Source: an uncultured Naasia sp.
GTDB taxonomy: Bacteria; Actinomycetota; Actinomycetes; Actinomycetales; Microbacteriaceae
Length of the DNA: 64,000 nucleotides
Assembly (NCBI GenBank): GCA_913778905.1
Contig: CAJYYA010000016.1
Location: 356,296 to 420,295, forward strand
Direction: 5' to 3'
The notes below the pieces were generated by a model that worked only from the letters and a program-made list of their open reading frames with translations, had not been told where the DNA came from and searched no databases. Each line of letters begins with the position of its first letter. Within the stretch, counting starts at the first letter, position 1. The position numbers were made by a program, and so were the translations under genes. This document shows, piece by piece, positions 17,654 through 25,600 of this stretch.

Positions 17654-18886
17654 TCAGCCCAACAGCTCCCGCACCGCGTCGAGGCCGACGCGGACCTCGT
17701 CGAACGAGGTGCTCAGCGGCGAGAGCCCGATCCGCAGCCCCGACGGCGGACGGAAGTCCGGGATCACGCCCCGCTCCCACAGTTCGCCCGTGATGCGACG
17801 GAAGTCCGGGTGCTCGAGCGTGACGTGGCTGCCACGCACGGCGGCATCGCGCGGGCCGATGACGGTGACGCCCAGCGGAGCGAGGACGGCGTCGGCGTAG
17901 TCGAGGACGTACGCGGTCAGCCGTTCCGACTTCGCTCGCACCCCGGCGATCCCTGCTTCGTCGATGAGATCGAGCATGCCGAGCATGGGCTGCATGGCGA
18001 GGATCGGCGGAGTCCCCGAGAGCATCTGCCGGATGCTGCTCGACGGCTCGTAGTGCTCGACCATCCCGAACGGGTCGGCGGCACCCATCCAGCCCTGGAT
18101 CGGCTGCGCCGCCTCTCCCTGCAGTCGGTGCGCGACGTAGGCGAAGGCCGGCGACCCGGGCCCGCCGTTCAGGTATTTGTAGGTGCACCCCACGGCGAGG
18201 TCCACACCCGTGGCGTCGAGCTGCACGTCGATCGAGCCCACCGAGTGGCAGACGTCCGATAGCAGCAGGGCACCGGCCTCGTGGGTCACCTGCGCGATCC
18301 CCGCGATGTCCGCGATGAAGCCCGACTTGAACGCGATCTCGCTGACGACGACGACCGCGGTGTCGGCATCGACCGCGTCCCGCACCTGCTCGACCGTGAC
18401 GCCGAGGGTACGGTCGGGTCGGATCCACCGGATGGTCGCGCCGCGCTCCGCGGCGATGCCCTCGATGACGAAACGGTCGGTGGGGAAGTTCTCGACGTCG
18501 GCGACGATGGTGTTGCGACCGGGCCGGGCATCGAGGGCGAAGCGAATCAGCTTGTAGAGGAGCACCGACGTCGAGTCGGCCACGACGGTCTGGCCGGGAG
18601 CTGCGCCGAGGGCGACGGTCCCGATGCGGTCGCCGACGCGCGTGGGCGCATCCATCCACTCCTCGTCCCAACCGCGGATGAGGCGGCCGCCCCACTTCTG
18701 CTCGACGAACGCGGCCAGGCGCGGCCCTGTCGCCGTGAGTGGGCGTCCGAGCGAGTTGCCGTCGAGGTAGGACACGACGTCGGCGTGCTCGGCGAACGCG
18801 TCACGGAAACGGGCCAGCGGATCGGCGGCGTCCGATTCGGCTGCGCGGGCGGCCGCGTCGAAGGTCGTCTCGCGGGTTCCGGTCAC
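17654..18886 (-). CDS. kynU: Kynureninase
   Basis: 410 residues from a GTG at 18884-18886, chosen because AGGAGA lies five bases upstream; a longer open frame exists but has no ribosome site. It is a PLP-dependent fold-type I enzyme with YLDGNSLGRP near the N-terminus, SDVCHSVGS carrying the PLP Asp, and the Schiff-base Lys in GCTYKYLNGGPG, all typical of KynU. It cleaves L-kynurenine (or 3-hydroxykynurenine) to anthranilate (or 3-hydroxyanthranilate) and alanine. No other kynurenine-pathway gene is in the window. It is divergent from a MalY-type aminotransferase gene across about 150 bases. Confidence 0.92.
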   Translation of the reverse strand: MTGTRETTFDAAARAAESDAADPLARFRDAFAEHADVVSYLDGNSLGRPLTATGPRLAAFVEQKWGGRLIRGWDEEWMDAPTRVGDRIGTVALGAAPGQTVVADSTSVLLYKLIRFALDARPGRNTIVADVENFPTDRFVIEGIAAERGATIRWIRPDRTLGVTVEQVRDAVDADTAVVVVSEIAFKSGFIADIAGIAQVTHEAGALLLSDVCHSVGSIDVQLDATGVDLAVGCTYKYLNGGPGSPAFAYVAHRLQGEAAQPIQGWMGAADPFGMVEHYEPSSSIRQMLSGTPPILAMQPMLGMLDLIDEAGIAGVRAKSERLTAYVLDYADAVLAPLGVTVIGPRDAAVRGSHVTLEHPDFRRITGELWERGVIPDFRPPSGLRIGLSPLSTSFDEVRVGLDAVRELLG

Positions 18887-19040
18887 TGCTTCTCCTGACA
18901 CTGGGCGGGTGGCGCGCCGTTCGATGCTCGACACCCGGTCAAGTGTGGCCCGACTCGGCTCGTGTTGCGCCGCATGTCGACTCTGCTTGCCCTGTTCGCC
19001 GCCGAGCGCCACCCTGAAGACCGGTCTCGAGAGGAGAGCG

Positions 19041-20221
19041 ATGAGCACGCACCCATTCGACCGCATCGAGCGCGCCAGCCTCGAGCGGCCGTCGAGCCGC
19101 AAGTGGAGCCTCGCCCCCGGGACCGTGGGCGCCTGGGTGGCGGAGATGGATTTCGGCACCGCTCCCGCCGTGCGCGATGCGCTGCATCGAGCCGTGCGGG
19201 AGGATGTGCTCGGCTACCTCTCCCCCGCTCTCGCCGCCGACCTCTCCGCCGCCACCAGCGAGTGGGTGTCCGACCGATACGACTGGGTGGTGGACCCGCA
19301 CCGGGTGCACCCCGTCTCGGACGTCATGGCCGCTCTGCGCGTAGCCGTCGAACACTTCTCGCCACCCGGTTCCGCCGTGATCGTGCCGACGCCCGCGTAC
19401 ATGCCGTTCCTCACCTATCCGCAGACCCTCGGTCGCGAGGTGATCCAGGTGCCGGGCCGCCAGGTCGACGGACGCTGGGTCCACGATGTCGACGGCATCG
19501 ATGCCGCCTTCCGCGCCGGGGGCCACACCCTTGTGCTGTGCAACCCCCACAACCCCACCGGCACCGTGCTCACGAGGATCGAACTCCAGGCCATCGCCGA
19601 GGTCGTCGACCGCAACGGCGGGCGGGTGTTCGCCGACGAGATCCATGCACCGCTCCGCTACGACGGCCGGGTGCACATCCCCTACGCGTCCCTCTCCGAG
19701 GAGACAGCCGCGCACACGGTCACCGGCACCAGCGCGTCGAAGGCCTGGAACCTGCCCGGTCTCAAAGCGGCCCAGCTGATCCTGACCGCCGACGCCGATC
19801 AGGATGACTACGCCTCGTTCGGCTTCGCGAGTGTCCACGGCGCTTCGACACTGGGCGTCATCGCCTCGACCGCTGCGTACCGAGAGTCACGGGACTGGCT
19901 GGACGAGGTCACCGAGTACCTGGACGGCAATCGCCGCCTCCTCGACGAGCTGGTCGCCGACCATCTCCCCGGAATACGAGTCGCCGCCGCAGAAGGCACC
20001 TACCTGGCGTGGTTGGACGCCACCGACTCACCGATCCCCGGCTCCCCGGCTCCCCGGCCGACTTCTTCCGCGAACACGCAGGGGTCACCCTCACCGACGG
20101 GGCCCTGTGCGGTCACGGCTCCGAGCGCTTCGCCCGCCTGGTCTTCGCGATGCCGCGGCCCCTCCTCACCGATGCCATCGGGCAGATGGCTCGATCGCTC
20201 GAGCAGCGCGCACCCGCCTGA
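19041..20221 (+). pseudogene. MalY/PatB-type PLP aminotransferase (cystathionine beta-lyase-like), frameshifted near the C-terminus
   Basis: The ATG at 19041 follows GAGGAGAG. The frame encodes a fold-type I PLP enzyme: VAEMDFGTAPAV, NPHNPTGTVLTR, FADEIHAPLRYDG and TSASKAWNLPGLK with the Schiff-base Lys. At about 20041 the frame is lost; the expected C-terminus (SPADFFREHAGVTLTDG to LEQRAPA, stop at 20221) continues in another frame. The cause is visible: the octamer GCTCCCCG occurs twice in tandem (20041-20056), and removing one copy restores PIPGSPADFF. As read, translation would run on into the next gene to 20675, adding a foreign tail. It may be a real pseudogene, a slippage variant or a sequencing error. 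Confidence 0.8.
20033..20056 (+). repeat. Octamer tandem repeat causing a frameshift
   Basis: GATCCCCG, GCTCCCCG and GCTCCCCG follow one another without a gap. The last two are identical; eight bases is not a multiple of three, so one extra copy shifts the aminotransferase frame. Such tracts are prone to slipped-strand mispairing. Confidence 0.85.
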
Positions 20222-20321
20222 CCGGCGCCCCGAATCGGGCCCGTGGGCCCCTATGTCCAGAGACTCGGCCGCGACCGGCCGCCACCCCCGATGTTCTCCG
20301 AGCTTTGCGACCCGCCGGGTA

Positions 20322-20364
20322 TTGCCCTGTGGTCTGACCACACGTATGATGTGGTCAGACCACA
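20322..20364 (+). promoter_or_regulatory. Promoter with two GntR/FadR-type operators before the lactate operon
   Basis: The -35 TTGCCC (20322-20327), a 17-base spacer and the -10 TATGAT (20345-20350, five of six) are flanked by two 15-bp palindromes: TGTGGTCTGACCACA (20329-20343) fills the spacer, and TGTGGTCAGACCACA (20350-20364) covers the start point. Their centres are 21 bp apart, two helical turns. The core TGGTCNGACCA fits FadR-family operators. The second palindrome abuts the ribosome-binding site. Confidence 0.85.
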
Positions 20365-20374
20365 GGAGGATCCA

Positions 20375-21079
20375 ATGGCGGACAGTCGCGCTTGGGAGCT
20401 CGTCATGCGGCGGATCGAGGACGATCTGGCCTCAGGGCGACTCTCCATCGGCGACCGCCTGCCTGCCGAACGCGCTCTCGCCGCCGAGCTGGAGGTCGGT
20501 CGTTCGTCCGTGCGCGAGGCCATCCGCGTCCTCGAAGTCCTCGGACTCGTACGCACCGCCACCGGATCCGGCCCCAGCGCGGGTGCCATCGTCGTGTCCC
20601 GACCGGAGGGCGCGATGGGCGCTCTCATCCGTCTGCAGGTCGCCGGGCGCGGCTTCGATGTCACCCACATCGTGAGCACCCGTGTCGTGCTCGAGGAAAG
20701 CGTGGTCGCCGAGCTCGCGGGCGGGGGTGTCGACCTGGCAGCGCCCGCCGCCCTTCTCGATCGGATGGACGGGACTCCGGACCGCGACGCGTTCCTCGCC
20801 CTCGACGCCTCGTTCCACCTCTCCCTCGCCGAGCTCTCCGGCAATTCGGTCATCGCCGCGGTGATGGCGGGGCTCCGCAGTTCCATCGAGGGCTATGTGC
20901 TCGCGGGAGCCGACCGACTCGACGACTGGCCCGCGATGGCCGCTCGCCTCCAGGAGCAGCACCGCGCGATCCTCGCCGACATCGACGCCGGTGATACCGA
21001 TACCGCCCGCCGACACATCCACGACCACATCACCGGCTACTACGCCGCCACCAACCTCATCCCGACCACGAAAGCGTGA
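20375..21079 (+). CDS. lldR: FadR-subfamily GntR regulator of the lactate operon
   Basis: 234 residues from the ATG at 20375, directly behind AGGAGGA. The GntR winged helix ([42 protein letters not shown]) is followed by an FCD ligand domain with the conserved [15 protein letters not shown] and C-terminal EQHRAIL and HIHDHI motifs that carry metal/ligand histidines. It is preceded by two TGGTCNGACCA operators and overlaps or abuts the FMN lactate dehydrogenase gene, so autoregulated, lactate-responsive control is the likely role. The symbol rests on this context. Confidence 0.82.
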   Translation: MADSRAWELVMRRIEDDLASGRLSIGDRLPAERALAAELEVGRSSVREAIRVLEVLGLVRTATGSGPSAGAIVVSRPEGAMGALIRLQVAGRGFDVTHIVSTRVVLEESVVAELAGGGVDLAAPAALLDRMDGTPDRDAFLALDASFHLSLAELSGNSVIAAVMAGLRSSIEGYVLAGADRLDDWPAMAARLQEQHRAILADIDAGDTDTARRHIHDHITGYYAATNLIPTTKA

Positions 21080-21081
21080 CC

Positions 21082-22320
21082 ATGGTTCAGCGTCAGTTCC
21101 CCAAGCCCGTCGACCTGCTCGAGTACATGCAGTTCAAGAAGCCGCAACTGGACGGCCGCAAGCGCCGCCTCGACGCCGCTCTCACGATCGAGGACCTGCG
21201 GCTCATCGCGAAGCGGCGCACCCCCAAGGCCGCCTTCGACTACACCGACGGGTCGGCGGAGTCGGAGATCTCGATCCGTCGCGCTCGTCAGGCGTTCCAG
21301 GACGTCGAGTTCCACCCCGAGGTGCTGCGCGACGTCGCGGATGTCGACACGACCGCAACCGTCTTCGGCGCCACCTCTTCCATGCCGTTCGGAATCGCTC
21401 CCACCGGGTTCACGCGCCTCATGCAGACCGAGGGCGAGACCGCCGGCGCCGGAGCCGCCGCAGCAGCCGGGATCCCCTTCACACTGTCGACCCTCGGCAC
21501 CACCTCGATCGAGGAAGTGAAGAAAGCAAACCCGACCGGGCGCAACTGGTTCCAGCTCTATGTCATGCGTCAGCGCGAGATCTCCTACGGACTCGTGGAG
21601 CGCGCCGCCGCGGCCGGATACGAGACTCTCTTCTTCACCGTGGACACACCCGTCGCGGGTGCCCGCCTGCGCGACAAGCGCAACGGCTTCTCCATTCCGC
21701 CGCAGTTGACCCTCGGCACGGTCCTCGACGCCATGCCCCGCCCGTGGTGGTGGTACGACTTCCTCACCACGCCCAAGCTCGAGTTCGCATCCCTCAGCTC
21801 GACGGGCGGAACGGTCGGGGAGCTGCTCGACCTCGCGATGGACCCGACCATCAGCTACGAGGACCTCGCGATCATCCGGAAAATCTGGCCCGGCAAGCTC
21901 GCCGTCAAGGGCGTGCAGAGCGTCGCCGACGCGAAGAAGCTCACGGACCTCGGCGTCGACGGCATCGTGCTGTCGAACCACGGCGGTCGCCAGCTCGACC
22001 GGGCCCCCATCCCGTTCCACCTGCTGCCCGATGTCGTCCGCGAGGTGGGCGCGGATACCGATGTCATGGTCGACACCGGGATCATGAACGGGGCCGACAT
22101 CGTCGCGTCGGTCGCCCTGGGCGCCAAGTTCACCCTGATCGGTCGCGCCTACCTCTACGGTCTGATGGCCGGCGGTCGTCAGGGGGTGGACCGCACCATC
22201 CAGATCCTCTCCGACCAGATCGTCCGCACGATGAAGCTCCTGGGTGCTCACTCGCTGGAGGAGCTCACTCCGCAGCACGTGACGCAGTTGGAGCGCCTGG
22301 TGCCCCGCGCCCGAAGCTGA
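21082..22320 (+). CDS. lldD: FMN-dependent L-lactate dehydrogenase / alpha-hydroxy-acid oxidising protein
   Basis: 412 residues from the ATG at 21082, which has GAAAG seven bases upstream; a GTG at 21076 that overlaps the regulator stop is an alternative. The TIM-barrel FMN family is clear: [39 protein letters not shown] and the active-site SNHGGRQLD with His300. It oxidises L-lactate (or a related 2-hydroxy acid) to the keto acid, usually passing electrons to the respiratory chain. Coupling to the FadR-type gene and proximity to the rhamnose genes, which yield lactaldehyde or lactate, favour L-lactate as substrate. Confidence 0.85.
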   Translation: MVQRQFPKPVDLLEYMQFKKPQLDGRKRRLDAALTIEDLRLIAKRRTPKAAFDYTDGSAESEISIRRARQAFQDVEFHPEVLRDVADVDTTATVFGATSSMPFGIAPTGFTRLMQTEGETAGAGAAAAAGIPFTLSTLGTTSIEEVKKANPTGRNWFQLYVMRQREISYGLVERAAAAGYETLFFTVDTPVAGARLRDKRNGFSIPPQLTLGTVLDAMPRPWWWYDFLTTPKLEFASLSSTGGTVGELLDLAMDPTISYEDLAIIRKIWPGKLAVKGVQSVADAKKLTDLGVDGIVLSNHGGRQLDRAPIPFHLLPDVVREVGADTDVMVDTGIMNGADIVASVALGAKFTLIGRAYLYGLMAGGRQGVDRTIQILSDQIVRTMKLLGAHSLEELTPQHVTQLERLVPRARS

Positions 22321-22328
22321 ACGGCATA

Positions 22329-22355
22329 TTAGATGATCTAGCAACCATCTAAAAT
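22329..22355 (+). promoter_or_regulatory. AT-rich inverted repeat overlapping a leaderless promoter
   Basis: TTAGATG (22329-22335) and CATCTAA (22346-22352) form a perfect inverted repeat with a ten-base spacer. Its right arm overlaps the -10 TAAAAT (22350-22355), six bases before the ATG at 22362. The placement suggests a repressor site controlling a leaderless transcript. The binder is unknown; the GntR regulator at 25173 is one candidate. Confidence 0.6.
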
Positions 22356-22361
22356 CGTGCA

Positions 22362-23561
22362 ATGAGCGTCGACGGCCCGGTCACCCGTGCCGTCACCATG
22401 ACCAATTCGGCCATCGCGGTGGGCGGCTACTGGCTCGCCATGGTTCTCCTCGCCGCAGGGTTCTCATCCGGGCTGCTGATCTACTCGGACAGGCTTCATG
22501 AGGCGTGGCCGTTGTTCGTCGGGTTCGCACTCGTCGCGGTCGCCGGAACCACTCTCAAAGTGTTCACCAGTGGCCGCCCCCTCGCGGTGGCGGCCGCTGC
22601 GATCACCGGGGCCGTCGGCGTCTGGTCGGCCGCGTCGGCACTGGGCGTCCTCGTCCCCGCCGGAACCCTCGGCACGAGCATCTACTTCTTCTCCGCGTTG
22701 ACCTCCGCGATCGTCTTCCTCGGCACATCCGTGTGGCGGCGCGGCCATGCCGCTCTCTCCGTCACCATCAGCTTCGTCGTCACCCAGCTGATCGTGGCGG
22801 CCGCTGTGGCCGGCGCCGGCGGACACGTCGGCGTCGACTTCCCCGTGGTCGCCGTCTGGCTGATCATCACGGCCGTGCTCGTCGGACTCCAACACCAGCG
22901 GCGACGGAGTCGCGCATCCGAGCCGGAGTTCGTCGAGGCGACCACCCGGATGGTGATGTCGGCGAGTGAACGGACTGCTTCCCTGCAGCGCGTCGCCATA
23001 CTGCACGACACCGTGCTGAGCGATCTCGCTGCCATCGCCCTGCTTCCCCCGGGGCCGGTCGCGTCACGTTCGGTGACCGCCTTCACCACCACGGTGGACA
23101 TGCTCCGCAGAGGAGTCCAGCCGTCTCCGGAGTCGCCGCTCGGCGCCTCCAAGTCAGCAATCCTCGACATCCTTCAGCAACGTCCGAACACCGCGACGCC
23201 CGTCCGGGTGTCCGGCGACCTGGCGGCACTGGCCAGGCTCGGCCGCAGCGAACGGGCCGCCATCCTCCAGTCGCTCACCCAGTGCATCGTCAACATCGAC
23301 AAGCATGCGCAGGCCACCACCGCGGAGGTCTTCATCGGCTGCACCGAGACCGATGTGACGGTGATGGTGTCCGATGATGGCATCGGCTTCGATATCGAGG
23401 CGGTCGCGCCCGAGAAGTTGGGCATCAAGGCGTCGATACGCGCACGACTCGAAGCGGTCGGCGGGCGCGGCGACGTCTGGAGTTCCCCCGGCGGCGGGAC
23501 GACGGCGGTTCTCAGCGCCCCGTTGCCCGACGGTTCGCGCAACGAGTCGGGCGACGCATGA
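22362..23561 (+). CDS. Orphan membrane sensor histidine kinase
   Basis: 399 residues. About five or six hydrophobic segments span residues 15-180. A coiled dimerisation region follows, containing the NarL-group phospho-acceptor pattern VAILHDTVLSDLAAI (His in LHD), then an HATPase domain with an N-box-like NIDKHAQA, the G1 motif VSDDGIGFD and a closing GDVWSSPGGGTTAVLSAPL. Catalytic parts look intact. No response regulator gene is adjacent. The next gene overlaps by four bases and encodes a membrane protein of similar layout. The start rests on an adjacent -10 box (leaderless). The signal sensed is unknown. Confidence 0.75.
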   Translation: MSVDGPVTRAVTMTNSAIAVGGYWLAMVLLAAGFSSGLLIYSDRLHEAWPLFVGFALVAVAGTTLKVFTSGRPLAVAAAAITGAVGVWSAASALGVLVPAGTLGTSIYFFSALTSAIVFLGTSVWRRGHAALSVTISFVVTQLIVAAAVAGAGGHVGVDFPVVAVWLIITAVLVGLQHQRRRSRASEPEFVEATTRMVMSASERTASLQRVAILHDTVLSDLAAIALLPPGPVASRSVTAFTTTVDMLRRGVQPSPESPLGASKSAILDILQQRPNTATPVRVSGDLAALARLGRSERAAILQSLTQCIVNIDKHAQATTAEVFIGCTETDVTVMVSDDGIGFDIEAVAPEKLGIKASIRARLEAVGGRGDVWSSPGGGTTAVLSAPLPDGSRNESGDA

Positions 23562-24631
23562 GACGGCCCGACACGCCCCAGACGCTCGACCCGCTGAGCG
23601 GCCTCACCGCGCGGACGGTGGTCTTCGCGACCAGCATCTTCAGCCTCGGCGTGACGTTGTTCTCCCTCATCCGAGGTGCCGGCGAAATCGTCCATCCCTC
23701 GTGGGCTGTCGTCTCCATCGCTGCGGTCATCGGAGCCGTCATGGGGCTCAACCTCGCCTCCAGCCCCTACCGCGCCCCCTTCGGTCCTCGATCGCAAGCC
23801 GTGATCACCGCATTGCTCGCCGTGGTGATCATCGCCGAGACCGCTGCCAGCTTCGGGGCGAATCGGGTCATCCTCGACGGGTACGGCTATCTCGTGGCTG
23901 CGCTCTTCCTATTCCCGCTGGGCTCCTACCGGCCGTACCCGCAGATCCTCGTCACGACCGTCACCCTCGCCGCAGTCCAGGCCGTGGCGGCACTCCTGCA
24001 GGCGCCGTACCTGGTGGCCCCTTACCCGCCGGCGGTGTTCGCGATCGTCACGGTCGCGCCCGTCCTGGCGAGCGGGGCCGGCGCCGCCGCCCTGTCCCAT
24101 CATCTCGTCGCTGCCGAGCGCGCGCAGAGCATGGCCAGCATCGCGGCCGACCGGTCGGGCTCTGTCATGATGCGCCCGCTCGCGATCATCGACGACGAGG
24201 TCCTGCCGCTTCTGGCACGGGTCAGCAGCGCCCGGGCGGTCACGGCCGACGACGTCGCGGAGGCCGCTGCCGTCGGCATCCGGATGCGCGAACTCCTCGT
24301 TTCCGAGAGCAACGCCTCCGTGCTCCCCGCGTGGATGGGTGGGATCTCGGACCCCCATGGTCACCTCGGCAACTGGACTATGCGTCAGCGCGCGGCCGCA
24401 TATGCGTACGCCGCCAAGGTCATCCCCACGGTCGATCTGCCCGAAGCGTCCCTCGTCGTGGGCGCCGACGCCACCTGGACCTTCTCGGTCAGCCGTCACG
24501 ATGGGCGTCTGCCCGAACGGTCCGTCCTCGCCCCCTATATCGCGACTCTCGGAGTCGCCTTCGACGGCGTGGAGATGAGGCGCAACGGCGACACGATCGT
24601 CATTCGTGGCCGGGGTCCGGTGACGGGCTGA
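23558..24631 (+). CDS. Membrane protein of unknown function, kinase-operon partner
   Basis: 357 residues, not recognised. An ATGA overlap couples it to the histidine kinase. Hydrophobic segments occupy about residues 20-180 in a layout like that of the kinase, followed by a soluble half. That half has a coiled stretch where a dimerisation helix would be (LVAAERAQSMASIAADRSG) but no LHD histidine, and its C-terminus lacks the DxGxG motif of HATPase domains. It could be a degenerate kinase paralogue serving as co-sensor or regulator of the active kinase. This is inferred from layout only. The gene is followed by 107 noncoding bases before an Lrp gene. Confidence 0.6.
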   Translation: MRRPDTPQTLDPLSGLTARTVVFATSIFSLGVTLFSLIRGAGEIVHPSWAVVSIAAVIGAVMGLNLASSPYRAPFGPRSQAVITALLAVVIIAETAASFGANRVILDGYGYLVAALFLFPLGSYRPYPQILVTTVTLAAVQAVAALLQAPYLVAPYPPAVFAIVTVAPVLASGAGAAALSHHLVAAERAQSMASIAADRSGSVMMRPLAIIDDEVLPLLARVSSARAVTADDVAEAAAVGIRMRELLVSESNASVLPAWMGGISDPHGHLGNWTMRQRAAAYAYAAKVIPTVDLPEASLVVGADATWTFSVSRHDGRLPERSVLAPYIATLGVAFDGVEMRRNGDTIVIRGRGPVTG

Positions 24632-24738
24632 CGCGACGGAATCGACGACTGGCGATCTCTGCGACGACCGTCTCACGAGGACCGATTCATGGCGCGACCG
24701 CGGCCGAGACGCAATGTTTCGGCGTAGGGTCGCAGATC

Positions 24739-25176
24739 GTGGACAACATCGATCACCGTATCCTCGACCTTCTTCGTGTCAACGCGAGGTCGCCCTATGG
24801 CGATATCGGGTCGGTGGTCGGTCTCTCCGCGTCCGCCGTCAAGCGCCGCGTCGATCGGCTCGTCGCTTCCGGAACCATCCGTGCCTTCACCATCCAAGTC
24901 GACCCCGAGGTGGAAGGGGAGGGCACCGAGGCTTACGTCGAACTGTTCTGCCGTGGGACCGTGTCTCCGTCCGAGCTCAAGCGGATCCTGTCCGCGGTGC
25001 CCGAGGTGACGTATGCCGGCACGGTCACCGGTTCGGCCGACGCGATCGTGCGGATCCGCAGCCGTGACATCCCCAGCCTCGAGATGGCTCTCGAACGGGT
25101 GCGGGTCGCCCCGAACGTCGATCACACCCGCAGCGCCATCGTCCTCTCGACGCTCGTCCACCGGTCGGCTCCGTGA
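24739..25176 (+). CDS. Lrp/AsnC-family transcriptional regulator
   Basis: 145 residues from a GTG at 24739, eight bases after a TAGGGT box, so probably leaderless. It has the AsnC helix-turn-helix (IDHRILDLLRVNARSPYGDIGSVVGLSASAVKRRVDRL as one continuous domain) and a C-terminal RAM effector domain (YAGTVTGSADAIVRI). Such proteins usually sense amino acids. It overlaps a small GntR gene by four bases and lies in front of the convergent putA gene; control of proline catabolism is plausible but not shown by the sequence. Confidence 0.85.
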   Translation: MDNIDHRILDLLRVNARSPYGDIGSVVGLSASAVKRRVDRLVASGTIRAFTIQVDPEVEGEGTEAYVELFCRGTVSPSELKRILSAVPEVTYAGTVTGSADAIVRIRSRDIPSLEMALERVRVAPNVDHTRSAIVLSTLVHRSAP

Positions 25177-25556
25177 GCGCGACGACCTTCTTCGACGCTC
25201 TCGCGGTCGACGGAGCATCGCGCACACCCGCGTCGGTGCAGATCCGCGACCGCATCTCGGAGGCGGTAGCGTCGGGCTCTCTCCCCGCGGGTGCGCGCCT
25301 TCCCACGGTGAGAGGCTTCGCGGACCGCCTCGGCGTCGCCGCGGGGACCGTCGCGAAGGCCTATCGGGAGTTGGAAGAGAGCGGCGTCATCGAGACCCGC
25401 GGTCGAGCGGGCAGTTTCGTCGCGGCTCGTCCCGACGGCGCTCCGGCTGTGGTGATCGCCGAGGCCGCCCGCTTCGCCACGGTGTGCCGGCAGGCCGGAG
25501 TAGGGGACGACCAGGCCGTCACCCTGCTCCGGGCAGCGCTCTCCGCATCTCGCTGA
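25173..25556 (+). CDS. Small GntR-family regulator (YtrA-like)
   Basis: 127 residues, short for the GntR family and typical of the YtrA subgroup: a winged helix (VQIRDRISEAVASGSLPAGARLPTVRGFADRL and GVAAGTVAKAYRELEESGVIETRGRAGSFVA) followed by only a short helical tail. The GTG start overlaps the Lrp stop (GTGA), so it is translationally coupled. YtrA-type regulators commonly control linked ABC or membrane-protein genes; the linked candidates here are the kinase and membrane protein upstream. Confidence 0.85.
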   Translation: MSATTFFDALAVDGASRTPASVQIRDRISEAVASGSLPAGARLPTVRGFADRLGVAAGTVAKAYRELEESGVIETRGRAGSFVAARPDGAPAVVIAEAARFATVCRQAGVGDDQAVTLLRAALSASR

Positions 25557-25562
25557 CACCGT

Positions 25563-25592
25563 CCGCGGGATCGCGACGAGCGGATCTCGCGG
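25563..25592. terminator. Hairpin between the GntR gene and convergent putA
   Basis: CCGCGGGATC (25563-25572) pairs with GATCTCGCGG (25583-25592) with one G-U pair and a ten-base loop. It lies in a 44-base gap between convergent genes and could serve both. Confidence 0.55.
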
Positions 25593-25600
25593 GCACGCCG

